Positions 13,643 through 23,258 of a DNA stretch of 64,000 nt are shown here, piece by piece. The DNA lies in the NCBI GenBank assembly GCA_963825415.1, contig CAWGTD010000014.1, positions 124,001 to 188,000 of the forward strand, read 5' to 3'. This DNA comes from BP-464 sp963825415. Lineage in GTDB: Bacteria; Actinomycetota; Thermoleophilia; Solirubrobacterales; Solirubrobacteraceae. Positions within the stretch are counted from its first letter, which is position 1. Every line of letters starts with the position of its first letter. The notes beneath the pieces were generated by a model. That model searched no databases and had not been told where the DNA came from. It saw nothing but the letters and a program-made list of their open reading frames with translations. The position numbers and the translations under genes were made by a program.

Positions 13643-16323
13643 GCACGTCAGCGCCAGCCGTCAACGAGCGGCTCGCCGCCCTCACCGAGGCCGGCACTTC
13701 GATTTGGCTGGACCAGATCCGCCGCACGCTGATCACCGACGGCGAGCTGCAGCGGCTCATCGACGAGAGCTCGCTGCGCGGCGTGACCTCCAACCCCGCG
13801 ATCTTCGAGAAGGCGATCCTCGGGTCGCCCGACTACGACGAACAGCTCGAGGAGCTGGCGCGCGCGGGCAAGAGCACCGAGGACGTCTACGACCAGATCG
13901 CGATCACCGACGTCCAGCTGGCGTGCGACGTCATGCGCCCGATCTGGGAGTCCTCCGAGCACGTCGACGGCTACGTGTCGTTGGAGGTCAACCCGCAGCT
14001 GGCGCGCGACGGCGAGCGCACGCTGTCGGAGGCCAAGCGCCTGTGGGCCGAGGTCGACCGCCCGAACGTGATGATCAAGATCCCGGGCACGGACGAGGGC
14101 GTCTCGGCGATCGAGGCGGCCACCGCCGCGGGCATCAACGTCAACATCACGCTGCTGTTCAGCGTCGCCGCCTACGAGCGGATCGCCGAGGCCTACATCC
14201 GCGGACAGGAGCAGCGCCTTCAAGCAGGCGAGTCCGTCGACGTGCACTCGGTCGCTTCGTTCTTCGTCTCGCGCGTGGACACCGAGGCCGACAAGCGGCT
14301 GGAGAAGATGGGCCGCAGCGACCTCGCCGGCAAGGCGGGCCTGGCCAACGCCCGCAGCGCCTACCAGCGCTTCAAGGAGCTCTTCGAGGGCGAGCGCTAC
14401 GCGAAGCTGCGCGACGCCGGCGCGCCGCTGCAGCGCCCGCTGTGGGCCTCGACCGGCGTGAAGAACCCGGCCTACCCGGACACGATGTACGTCGACCAGC
14501 TGGTGGCGCCCCACACGGTCAACACGATGCCGATGAACACCCTGCTGGCCGCCGCCGAGCGCGCCGAGATCACCGGACCGACCGCCGACCAGGACCCGTC
14601 GGCGGACCTCGCCGCGCTGGCGGAGGCGGGCCTCGACCTCGACGACGTCACCGACCAGCTGCTGCGCGACGGGATCGAGTCATTCGAGGGCTCGCTGGAC
14701 AAGCTGCTGGCCGGCGTGGAGACCAAGCGCGAGTCCGTCGTCACCGGGCGGCCCGCGACGATCGCCGGCTCGATCCCGGACGACCTCGAGGGGCCGATCG
14801 CCGAGCGCGTGCGCAAGGCGGCCGACGAGAACGTCGCGCGGCGGATCTGGTCGAAGGACGCGACGCTCTGGGCACCGGAGGGCACCCCCGAGGTCGCCAA
14901 CCGGCTCGGCTGGCTGACGATCGCCGACTGCCTGCGCGAGGAGTCCGCCGACCTCATGGCGTGGGCGAAGACCCTCGACTACACCGACGTCGCGCTGCTC
15001 GGCATGGGCGGCTCGTCGCTGGGGCCCGAGGTGCTGCGCCGGTCGTTCGGCGCGAACCTGCACGTGCTCGACTCGACCGACGCGACCGCCGTGCGCAACC
15101 TGGCCGAGGCCATCGACCTCAAGAAGACGATGTTCGTCGTCTCTTCCAAGAGCGGCGGCACCGTCGAGACGCTGTCGCACTTCGAGTACTTCTGGGACCA
15201 GACGGGCCGGCGCGGCGAGCAGTTCGTCGCGGTCACCGACCCCGGCAGCCCGCTGCAGGAGCTCGCCTCCGAGCACGGGTTCGCGCGCGTGTTCTCCAAC
15301 GACGCGAACATCGGCGGGCGCTACAGCGTCCTGTCGTACTTCGGGCTGGTGCCGGCCGCGCTGGCCGGCATCGACGTGGTCGCGCTGCTCGAGTCCGCGG
15401 CGGTGGCCGAACAGGCATGCCACTCGTTCGACTCGACCTCGAACTCGGGTCTGTGGCTGGGCTGCGCGCTGGGCGAGCTGTCGCTGCGCGGGCGCGACAA
15501 GCTCACGTTCGTCGTCGACGAGCCGATCGCGAGCTTCGGTCTCTGGGCCGAGCAGCTGGTAGCCGAGTCGACGGGCAAGGAGGGCCGCGGGGTGCTGCCG
15601 GTCGCCGACGAGCCGCTCGGGGCGCCGGAGGTCTACGGCGACGACCGCGTCTTCGTCCACCTGCGCAACGGCGACGACCCCGACGAAGGCAACGAGAAGG
15701 CCGTCACCGCGCTGGCCGAGGCCGGCCATCCCGTGCTGACCATGCAGACCACCGGCGGGCCCGCCGACCTCGGGCGGGTGTTCTTCTTCGCCGAGTTCGC
15801 CACCGCGGTCGCGGGCTGGGCGCTGGGCATCAACCCGTTCGACCAGCCCAACGTGCAGGAGGCCAAGGACAACACCAAGCGCGTGCTCGAGGAGGGCGTT
15901 GATGATGTGGACCCCGGCTCGCTGAAGGAGCTGCTGTCCGCGGCGGCCCCACCGCACTACGTGGCGATCATGGGCTACGTCGCGCCGTCGGACGAGTTCG
16001 ACGCGGCGATCGCCGAGCTGCGTGGCGCGATCCGCGACAGCACGAAGGCGACGACGACGTTCGGCTACGGCCCGCGCTTCTTGCACTCGACCGGCCAGTA
16101 CCACAAGGGCGGCCCCAACCAGGGGCTGTTCGTGCAGCTGATCGCCGACTCGCTGCCCGACGTGCCGGTACCGGGCAAGCCCTACTCGTTCACGACGTTG
16201 AAGAACGCGCAAGCGGTCGGCGACCTGCAGACCCTGCGCTCACACGGCCTGCCGGCATGTCAGGTGCGGCTCGAAGGCGAGCCCGCCGAAGCCGTCCGCA
16301 ACCTCATCAAGGAGATCAACTGA
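13639..16323 (+). CDS. tal-pgi: Bifunctional transaldolase / glucose-6-phosphate isomerase
   Basis: 894-residue fusion. Residues 1-360 are transaldolase: SLRGVTSNPAIFEKAI, the Schiff-base Lys in PNVMIKIPGTDEG near 145, INVNITLLFSV, and the SVASFFVSRVD segment. Residues about 370-894 are glucose-6-phosphate isomerase: LGMGGSSLGPEVLR near 455, VVSSKSGGTVET near 502, and QFVAVTDPGSPL. The first half exchanges dihydroxyacetone units between sugar phosphates, and the second converts G6P to fructose-6-P, so one polypeptide links the pentose-phosphate branch to glycolysis. Such Tal-Pgi fusions are known in Actinobacteria and cyanobacteria. It overlaps rpiB by 4 bases and its stop shares a base with gnd's ATG. 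Confidence 0.96.
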   Translation: MSTSAPAVNERLAALTEAGTSIWLDQIRRTLITDGELQRLIDESSLRGVTSNPAIFEKAILGSPDYDEQLEELARAGKSTEDVYDQIAITDVQLACDVMRPIWESSEHVDGYVSLEVNPQLARDGERTLSEAKRLWAEVDRPNVMIKIPGTDEGVSAIEAATAAGINVNITLLFSVAAYERIAEAYIRGQEQRLQAGESVDVHSVASFFVSRVDTEADKRLEKMGRSDLAGKAGLANARSAYQRFKELFEGERYAKLRDAGAPLQRPLWASTGVKNPAYPDTMYVDQLVAPHTVNTMPMNTLLAAAERAEITGPTADQDPSADLAALAEAGLDLDDVTDQLLRDGIESFEGSLDKLLAGVETKRESVVTGRPATIAGSIPDDLEGPIAERVRKAADENVARRIWSKDATLWAPEGTPEVANRLGWLTIADCLREESADLMAWAKTLDYTDVALLGMGGSSLGPEVLRRSFGANLHVLDSTDATAVRNLAEAIDLKKTMFVVSSKSGGTVETLSHFEYFWDQTGRRGEQFVAVTDPGSPLQELASEHGFARVFSNDANIGGRYSVLSYFGLVPAALAGIDVVALLESAAVAEQACHSFDSTSNSGLWLGCALGELSLRGRDKLTFVVDEPIASFGLWAEQLVAESTGKEGRGVLPVADEPLGAPEVYGDDRVFVHLRNGDDPDEGNEKAVTALAEAGHPVLTMQTTGGPADLGRVFFFAEFATAVAGWALGINPFDQPNVQEAKDNTKRVLEEGVDDVDPGSLKELLSAAAPPHYVAIMGYVAPSDEFDAAIAELRGAIRDSTKATTTFGYGPRFLHSTGQYHKGGPNQGLFVQLIADSLPDVPVPGKPYSFTTLKNAQAVGDLQTLRSHGLPACQVRLEGEPAEAVRNLIKEIN

Positions 16324-17255
16324 TGGCGCAGATCGGGTTCGTCGGCCTCGGCCGGATGGGCGGCAACATGGTCGCGCGCATCCGGCGCGACTCGATCCAC
16401 GACGTCGTCGCGTTCGACTTCGACGACAAGGCCGTCAAGAAGGCCACGAAGGTCGGGGCGACGGGCGCGTCGTCGCTGCGGGAGCTGGTCCGCAAGCTCG
16501 AGCCCCCGCGGATGGTGTGGATCATGGTCCCGGCGGGCGAGGCGACGCAGAAGACCGTCGACCAGCTCGCCAAGTTGATGGACGCCGACGACATGATCAT
16601 CGACGGCGGCAACTCGAAGTGGACCGACGACAAGGAGCGCGCCAAGGCGCTGCGGAAGCAGGGCATCCACTACGTCGACGTCGGCACATCGGGCGGCGTG
16701 TGGGGCCTGCAGGTCGGCTACTGCATGATGGTCGGCGGGCCCAACAAGGCGATCAAGCGGCTCTCGCCGATCCTCGACGTGCTCGCCCCGCCGGCGACCG
16801 AGGAGCACGGGCCCGGCTGGGGGCACTTCGGGCCGACCGGCGCGGGGCACTACGTGAAGATGGTCCACAACGGCGTGGAGTACGGGCTGATGCAGGCGTA
16901 CGCCGAGGGCTTCGACATCTTCGACAAATGCGAGTACGACATCGACAACGCGAAGGTCGCCCACCTGTGGATGCAGGGCTCCGTCGTGCGCTCATGGCTG
17001 TGTGAGCTCGCTGCGCTCGCCTTCGAGCAGGAGGGCAACGACCTCAAGGCGCTCTCCGGCTACACCGCCGACTCCGGCGAGGGCCGCTGGACGATCGAGG
17101 ACGCGATGAGCCTCGACGTGCCGACGCCGGTAATCACGGCATCGCTGCTCGCCCGCTTCTATTCACGCGAGAACGGCGACTACACGCATCGCGTGCTCGC
17201 CGCGCTGCGCGCGCAGTTCGGCGGCCACGCCGTGCAGAAGCGGGCCGACGGATGA
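16323..17255 (+). CDS. gnd: 6-phosphogluconate dehydrogenase, decarboxylating (short type)
   Basis: Oxidises 6-phosphogluconate to ribulose-5-phosphate and CO2. 310 residues, the short (about 300) form that is often NAD-preferring. Motifs: IGFVGLGRMGGNMV at the N-terminus, IIDGGNSKWTDD, VDVGTSGGVWGLQVG, and GAGHYVKMVHNGVEYGLMQ with the catalytic Lys. The ATG at 16323 overlaps the tal-pgi stop (TGATG). It is followed by leader copy B and zwf, so the two oxidative enzymes are neighbours. Confidence 0.96.
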   Translation: MAQIGFVGLGRMGGNMVARIRRDSIHDVVAFDFDDKAVKKATKVGATGASSLRELVRKLEPPRMVWIMVPAGEATQKTVDQLAKLMDADDMIIDGGNSKWTDDKERAKALRKQGIHYVDVGTSGGVWGLQVGYCMMVGGPNKAIKRLSPILDVLAPPATEEHGPGWGHFGPTGAGHYVKMVHNGVEYGLMQAYAEGFDIFDKCEYDIDNAKVAHLWMQGSVVRSWLCELAALAFEQEGNDLKALSGYTADSGEGRWTIEDAMSLDVPTPVITASLLARFYSRENGDYTHRVLAALRAQFGGHAVQKRADG

Positions 17256-17331
17256 GGGCCGAAGGCCCGATCACGGCGGCCAGGATGGCCGACGTTGATC
17301 TCCGACAGCGCCGACCGGAAGGAGGCAAGAG
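17256..17331 (+). ncRNA. Structured leader copy B, in front of zwf (candidate cis-regulatory RNA)
   Basis: Same length (76 bases) and architecture as 13126-13201. By hand alignment, starting from the preceding stop codons, about 69 of 83 columns are identical with two offset one-base gaps. Elements: GGCC-GAA-GGCC (17257-17267), CGGCCA-GGA-TGGCCG (17277-17291), a GTTG/CGAC helix, TCTCC (17299-17303) and GGAGGCAAG (17321-17329) before the GTG start. The loop-closing A-T pair replaces the C-G of copy A, evidence that pairing is conserved. The preceding coding sequences (ROK, gnd) are unrelated, so the similarity is confined to the leader. Confidence 0.6.
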
Positions 17332-18862
17332 GTGACCTCTTCGGCAACGCTCGACAACCCGCTCGTCGAGGGCCTCGAGCGGCTGCCGGTCCACCCGACG
17401 ACGCTGACGATCTTCGGCGGCACCGGCGACCTGGCCAAGCGCAAGCTCCTGCCGGCGCTCTACAACCTCGCCCACGAGGGCGCGCTGCCCGAGCGCTTCA
17501 ACCTGATCGCCTCGTCGCGCAGCGACATGTCCGACGAGGAGTACCGCAAGATCGTCTCGGAGTCGGTGCGCCAGTTCAGCCGCCGCGAGCCCGACGAGAC
17601 GGTGCTGGAGGCGCTGCTCACGCACGTGCGCTACGTGCCGGGCTCGTTCGACGACGAGAGCGTCTACCAGCGGCTCGGCGAGGCCCTGGACGCCTACGAC
17701 GACGAGGCCGGCCAGCACCTCAACCGCGCCTTCTACCTCTCGACCGCACCGGAGTTCTTCCCGGTGATCGTCGAGCGCCTCGGGGCCGCCGGGCTGGACG
17801 TCCACCCCGACGCCGAGGTGCGTTGCATCATCGAGAAGCCGTTCGGCACGACCCTGGCCGAGGCCAAGGAGCTCAACAAGACGGTGCTCGGCGTCTTCGA
17901 GGAGCGCCAGATCTTCCGCATCGACCACTACCTGGGCAAGGAGACCGTCCAGAACATGATGGCGTTCCGGTTCGCCAACGGGCTCTTCGAGCCGGTCTGG
18001 AACCGCAACTACATCGACAACATCCAGATCACCGCGGCCGAGGACATCGGCATCGGAACACGCGCCGGCTACTACGACAACGCGGGCGCGCTGCGCGACC
18101 TGGTCCAGAACCACATGCTCCAGCTGCTCTGCCACGTGGCGATGGAGCCGCCCGTGGACTTCTCGGCCGACGAGGTGCGCGACGAGAAGGTCAAGGTCCT
18201 GCGCGCGATCCACGCGCCCACCGAGGAAGAGGTCGACGAGATCGCGGTGCGCGCGCAGTACGCCGCGGGGAACGTCGGCGGCGAGCAGGTCTCGGGCTAC
18301 CTCGACGAGAAGGGCGTGCCGGAGGATTCCAACACCGAGACCTACGCCGCGCTGCGCCTGGAGATCGACAACTGGCGCTGGGCGGGCGTGCCGTTCTACC
18401 TGCGCACGGGCAAGTCGCCTGGCGCGCAAGATCACCGAGATCGCGGTCACTCTGCGCCCGGTCCCCCACCTCGCGTTCGCGCAGGACGGGTCGGTCGGGG
18501 TCAAGCCCAACCAGCTGATCCTCACGCTGCAGCCCAACGAGGGCGTGTCGCTCTCGCTCGGCGCCAAGATCCCCGGGTCGCGGATGCGAATCCGCCCGGT
18601 CAACATGGAGTTCCTCTACGGGACGGCGTTCCTGTCGCAGTCGCCCGAGGCCTACGAGCGGCTGATCATGGACGCGATGCGCGGCGACGCCACGCTCTTC
18701 ACACGCAACGACGAGGTCGAGGCGCAGTGGAACATCTGCGACCCGATCGTCGCCAAGTGGGAGGCCACACCAGGCCCGCTGCCGCAGTACGAGGCGGGCA
18801 CCCCTGGCCCCGAAGAGGCCGCCCGCCTGCTCGTCGGCGACGACGCCTGGAGGGCGATCTGA
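17332..18862 (+). CDS. zwf: Glucose-6-phosphate 1-dehydrogenase (frameshifted in this sequence)
   Basis: First oxidative pentose-phosphate step: G6P + NAD(P)+ to 6-phosphogluconolactone. With one correction it gives a normal protein of 509 residues. Motifs: TLTIFGGTGDLAKRKLLPAL, VRCIIEKPFGTTL, the catalytic FRIDHYLGKETVQNM, and in the second part QLILTLQPNEGVSLSL and FLYGTAFLSQSPEAYERL. After TGK near residue 361 an extra T (18415) breaks the frame; the next frame continues as RLARKITEIAVTLRP to the stop at 18862. This reads like a one-base sequencing insertion rather than decay, since both halves are fully conserved. The start is GTG at 17332 after GGAGGCAAGAG. Confidence 0.9.
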
Positions 18863-19920
18863 CCACCTCCGACGCCGTCTGGAGCGAGCGCGACACGACG
18901 CCGGGCGCGATCGATGCCGCGCTGCGCGGGCTGTTGCGCGAGCGCCATGCGGAGAGCTCGTCGTACGTGCCCGCCCGGGTGCTCAACCTCGTCGTCGTCG
19001 TCGACGCCGAGTGGAGCGGCGAGGTCGCCAACCGGCTGGCGAAGGTCGGGCGCTTCCACCCTTCGCGCACGATCGTCTGCGCGGTCGAGCAGGGCCGCGA
19101 CACGATCGACGCCGTCGCCTCGATCGCCGCGGACGGCGACGGTGACGGCGACGGCGTGGCGTTGATCCGCGAGCTGATCGTGCTGCGCTGCGGCCCGCGC
19201 CACCTCAAGCGCATGGACACGATCGTCGACCCGCTCGTCGTCACCGACCTGTCGACGATGGTCTGGGCCCCGCACGGCCACAACGAGGCGGTCGACGCGC
19301 TGCTCGGCCTCGTCCAGGTCGTGCTCCTCGACTCCGTCGACGAACCCGACGTCCGCGAGGCGCTGGAGCGCTCCTGGCAGCTTTCCCAGGAGGCCTACGT
19401 GGTCGACCTCGCATGGCTGCGCTCGACGCCGTGGCGCGAGCGGATCGCCGCGACCTTCGACCCCGACAAGCTGCGGGCCGACCTGCGCATGATCAGCAGC
19501 GTCGTGGTCCACCACCATCCAAAGTCGCTGGCATCGGGCCTGCTGATGCTGGGCTGGCTGGCGTCGCGCCTGGACTGGAAGCCGGCGCGCCTGACGCCCG
19601 CCGGCAAAGCGCTCGCCGGATCGGCGAAGGGGCGCCGCCAGGACGTGCAGCTGCGGCTCGAGCCCGTCGCCGAGCAGGACGTCCCCGGCCTGGCCGGGAT
19701 CGAGGTGGCGACCGCGTCGGGGCGCAGCCTGCGGCTCGACCGCGGCCCGGGCGGGCTGCGCGCGCACTACCGCCACACGCGCGGTGTCGAGCGCGAGTGG
19801 ACCGTGCTGGGCGCGTCGCGCGGCGAGGCGGGCATCCTCGGCGAGGGGATCCGCCAGGCGCTGCTGCGCGACCCGACCTACCGGCCGGCGGTCGAGAAGG
19901 CGCGGGAGCTGGAAGCGTGA
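18859..19920 (+). CDS. opcA: Glucose-6-phosphate dehydrogenase assembly protein OpcA
   Basis: Partner protein that binds and activates Zwf in Actinobacteria and cyanobacteria. 353 residues. Matching features: DTTPGAIDAALRGLL near the N-terminus, ARVLNLVVVVD, RHLKRMDTIVDPLVVTDLSTMVWAP, and WRERIAATFDPD. The start appears to be CTG at 18859: it overlaps the zwf stop as CTGA, and GGAGGG lies 4 bases upstream. No ATG or GTG in frame precedes the conserved DTTPGAI segment. Adjacent zwf and opcA are the standard pair. Confidence 0.88.
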   Translation: MTTSDAVWSERDTTPGAIDAALRGLLRERHAESSSYVPARVLNLVVVVDAEWSGEVANRLAKVGRFHPSRTIVCAVEQGRDTIDAVASIAADGDGDGDGVALIRELIVLRCGPRHLKRMDTIVDPLVVTDLSTMVWAPHGHNEAVDALLGLVQVVLLDSVDEPDVREALERSWQLSQEAYVVDLAWLRSTPWRERIAATFDPDKLRADLRMISSVVVHHHPKSLASGLLMLGWLASRLDWKPARLTPAGKALAGSAKGRRQDVQLRLEPVAEQDVPGLAGIEVATASGRSLRLDRGPGGLRAHYRHTRGVEREWTVLGASRGEAGILGEGIRQALLRDPTYRPAVEKARELEA

Positions 19921-19939
19921 GCGAGGTCTGGGAGACGGT

Positions 19940-21976
19940 GTGCGCCAGCTAGTGGGCGACGTCCCACTGGGCGGCAGCCCTTTCCCTCCGATCGCCGAGT
20001 TCGCATTCCTCTCGGACACCGAGTGCACGGCGCTGGTGGCGCCGAGCGGCAACGTCGAATGGATGTGCGTGCCGCGTATGGACGGCCCTTCGGTGTTCGG
20101 CTCGCTGCTCGATCGCGACGCGGGCGGCTTCCGGCTCGGCCCGGCCGACCAGACGGTCCCCGCCGGGCGCCGCTACCTCCCCGGCACGATGGTGCTGGAG
20201 ACGACGTGGGGAACGCGCACCGGCTGGGTGATCGTGCGCGACGTGCTGCTGATCGGCCCCTGGCATCACGAGGACGAGCGCTCGCACACGCACCGGCGCT
20301 CGCCCACGGACTACGACGCCGACCACGTGCTGCTGCGGATGCTGCGCTGCGTCAACGGCCAGGTCGAGATCAACCTCGACTGCGTGCCGGTGATGGACTA
20401 CGGGCGCCGGCAGGTCGAGCTGGGACTACGCCGACGGCGGCTACCACAAGGCGGTGGCCACGGCGAAGGACTTCGACCTCGAGCTGACGCTGTCGACCGA
20501 CCTGCGGCTGGGGTTCGAGGGCTCGCGCGCACGGGCGCGCACCACGATGCACGACGGCGACCTCGCCTACGTGGCGTTGTCCTGGAGCGAGCACGGCGGG
20601 CCCGAGAGCTACGAGGACGCCTACCAGCGGCTGGTGCGCACCGCCGACTACTGGCACGAGTGGCTTTCGCACGGCGCGTTTCCCGACCACCCGTGGCGGA
20701 CCCACCTGCAGCGCAGCGCGCTGACGCTGAAGGGGCTGACCTACGCGCCGACCGGGGCGATGTGCGCGGCGGCTACCACGTCGCTGCCCGAGACGCCGGG
20801 CGGCGAGCGCAACTGGGACTACCGCTACTCGTGGATCCGCGACTCCACGTTCATGTTGTGGGGCCTCTACACGCTCGGCTTCGACTGGGAGGCCAACGAC
20901 TTCTTCTACTTCATCCACGACGTGGCCTCGGGCGACGACCAGCTGCAGGTGATGTACGGCCTGGGCGGCGAGCGCGAGCTCGAGGAGCACGTGCTCGATC
21001 ACCTGTCGGGCTACGAGGGCGCCCAGCCGGTGCGGATCGGCAACGGCGCGTGGGACCAGAAGCAACACGACGTGTGGGGCGCGCTGCTGGACTCGATCTA
21101 CCTGCACACCAAGTCGCGAGACAACCTTCCGGAGTCGGTCTGGCCGATCATCGTCAAGGCCGTCGAATGCGCGATCGACCACTGGAAGGAGCCCGATCGC
21201 GGCATCTGGGAGGTGCGCGGCGATCCCAAGCACTTCGTGTCGTCGAAGGTCTTCTGCTGGGTGGCGTGCGACCGCGGTGCGCGGCTGGCGCGCGTGCGCG
21301 AGGACTCCGAGAGCGCGAAGAAGTGGCAGGAGGTCGCCGACGAGATCCACGCGGACGTCTGCGAGAACGGGGTCGACGAGCGCGGCGTGTTCACCCAGCA
21401 CTACGAGACCGACGCGCTGGACGCGGCGCTGTTGCTGATGCCGCTGGTGCGCTTCCTGCCGCCCGACGACGAGCGCGTGAAGGCGACCGTCATGGCGATC
21501 TGCAAGGAGCTGACGGTCGACGGGCTGGTGCTGCGCTACAAGGTCGACGAGACCGACGACGGCCTGTCGGGCGAGGAGGGCACTTTCGCGATCTGCTCGT
21601 TCTGGCTCGGTCAGCGCGCTGAGCGAGATCGGCGAGACCCGGATGGCCCGGGAGCTCTGCGAGAAGATGCTCTCCTACACGTCGCCGCTGTACCTGTACG
21701 CGGAGGAGATCGACCCGCGTTCCGGCCGGCACCTCGGCAACTTCCCGCAGGCGTTCACCCACCTCGCGCTGATCAACGCCGTAATGCACGTGATCCGCGC
21801 CGACCACGAGCTGATGCTCGCCCAGCAGCCGCTGGACGCCCGCCGGCGCGAGACCGGGCTGCTGCGCGCGCCCGGCGACGAGCAGACGGCGGCCGACCCG
21901 GAAGTCACTCTCGCCGTCGCGGGAGGAGATACCGCCAGGAGCCGGCGGTTCCTCGGGCCGCCCGGACGACGCGTGA
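19940..21976 (+). CDS. Glycoside hydrolase family 15 protein (glucoamylase/trehalase-like), frameshifted in this sequence
   Basis: Inverting alpha-glucosidase of the GH15 type: releases glucose from starch, glycogen-like oligosaccharides or trehalose. N-terminal SPFPPIAEFAFLSDTE, SGNVEWMCVPRMDGPSVFGSLLD and YLPGTMVLETTW are typical. The catalytic domain has ERNWDYRYSWIRDSTF (GH15 hallmark) and HLGNFPQAFTHLALINAV. Two extra bases break the frame: a C at 20420 and a G at 21609/21610. Removing each restores continuous homology. No signal peptide is seen, so it is probably cytoplasmic. The 3' limit is uncertain: the final frame runs on into pgl, while a TGA at 21974 overlaps pgl's GTG. Start GTG 19940, with GGGAG 5 bases upstream. 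Confidence 0.82.
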
Positions 21977-22675
21977 GGGTCACGACGGTCGCCGATCCCG
22001 CGGCGGCGGCGGAGCGCTGCGCGGAGACGCTGGGCATGGTGCTGCGCGGCGCGCTGGGCGAGCGGGGCGAGGCGCACATCGCGCTCAACGGCGGCACGAC
22101 GCCGCGACCGGTCTACGAGCGCCTGGTCGAGCTGATCGACGACTGGTCGCATGTGCACCTGTGGTGGTGCGACGAGCGCTGCGTGCCGGCCGACCACGAG
22201 GACTCGAACTTCCCCGTTCCCCGCGAGACGCTCATCGAGGGCGCGGGCATCGGCGAGGAACGCGTGCATCGGATGCGCGGCGAGCTCGGGCCCGAGGAGG
22301 GCGCCCGCGCGTACGCCGCCGAGCTGGCCGAGCACCTCGAGCTCGACGACGCGGGCATCCCCGTGCTCGACGTGGTGCACCTCGGCCTCGGCCCCGACGG
22401 GCACACCGCCTCGCTGTTTCCCGACCACCCCGCGCTGGAGGTGACCGACGTGGGCGACCGTCGGCATCTCCGACGCGCCCAAGCCGCCGCCGGAGCGCAT
22501 TTCGCTGTCGATCGCGGCGCTGAACGCGGCGCGACGGCGCGTGCTGCACACGGTCGGCGAGGCCAAGCGCGACGCGGTCGGCCGCCTGCTCGGCGACCCG
22601 TCGCCGGCCACGCCGGCTTCGTTGCTGAAACGCTCGGGACTGGAGGTGATCGTCGATGACGCAGCAACTCCCTGA
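21973..22675 (+). CDS. pgl: 6-phosphogluconolactonase (frameshifted in this sequence)
   Basis: Hydrolyses 6-phosphogluconolactone, the step between Zwf and Gnd. Features: HIALNGGTTPRPVYERL, HLWWCDERCVPADHEDSNF, GARAYAAEL and VVHLGLGPDGHTASLFPDHP, all conserved in the NagB-like Pgl family. An extra G in 22452-22454 shifts the frame. The next frame continues with TVGISDAPKPPPERISLSI and DAVGRLLGDPSPATPASLL to the TGA at 22673. The start is the GTG at 21973. The tail overlaps the next gene by 20 bases. Completing the pathway in this operon supports the identification. Confidence 0.87.
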
Positions 22676-23228
22676 GGTCTGGCTGGTCCGCCACGCCGAG
22701 ACCGAGTGGTCGCGCGACAAGAAGCACACCGGGCGCACCGACATCCCGTTGCTCGACGAGGGCCGGGAGGCCGCGCGCGGGTTGCGCGACCGGCTGGCGG
22801 GCCGCGAGTGGGCGGAGGTCTGGACGTCGCCCTTGTCGCGAGCGCGCGAGACGTGTGAGCTGGCGGGGCTCGGCGAGCGCGCACGGGCGCGCGACGAGCT
22901 GCTCGAGTGGGACTACGGCGACTACGAAGGCATCACGACCGCCGAGATCCGCGAGACCCGCCCGCAGTGGTTTCTCTGGCGCGACGGCTGCCCGAACGGC
23001 GAGGGCGCCTTCGACGTCGGCCGGCGCGTCGACGCGCTCGTCGACGAGCTCTCGGGCCTGTCGGGCGACGCGGTGCTGTTCTCCCACGGCCACGTGCTGC
23101 GCGTGCTGGCCGCTCGCTGGATCGGGTTGCCGGCGCCCGACGGCGGCCTCCTCGCGCTCTCCACCGGCGCAATCTGTGTGCTCGGGTGGGAGCGCGAGGT
23201 GCGTGTCGTCTGGCGGTGGAACTCCTAG
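22656..23228 (+). CDS. Histidine phosphatase family protein (phosphoglycerate-mutase-like)
   Basis: 190 residues with a phosphohistidine active site: VWLVRHAETEWSRDKKHTGR (RHG/RHA motif) at the N-terminus, LLEWDYGDYEG with an acidic loop, and SHGHVLRVLAARW with the second catalytic His. Members act as sugar-phosphate or nucleotide phosphatases, or as mutases. The position after pgl suggests action on a sugar phosphate (inference). The ATG at 22656 overlaps the end of pgl by 20 bases. Confidence 0.9.
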   Translation: MTQQLPEVWLVRHAETEWSRDKKHTGRTDIPLLDEGREAARGLRDRLAGREWAEVWTSPLSRARETCELAGLGERARARDELLEWDYGDYEGITTAEIRETRPQWFLWRDGCPNGEGAFDVGRRVDALVDELSGLSGDAVLFSHGHVLRVLAARWIGLPAPDGGLLALSTGAICVLGWEREVRVVWRWNS

Positions 23229-23258
23229 GCCCAATCCGGTCCGCTAGGTTGCCGCGCC

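Noticed and set aside
17332..19920. A natural Zwf-OpcA fusion
   Set aside because: The open frame bridges them only because of the extra T at 18415. The zwf C-terminal half is fully conserved in the other frame and ends at its own stop at 18862.
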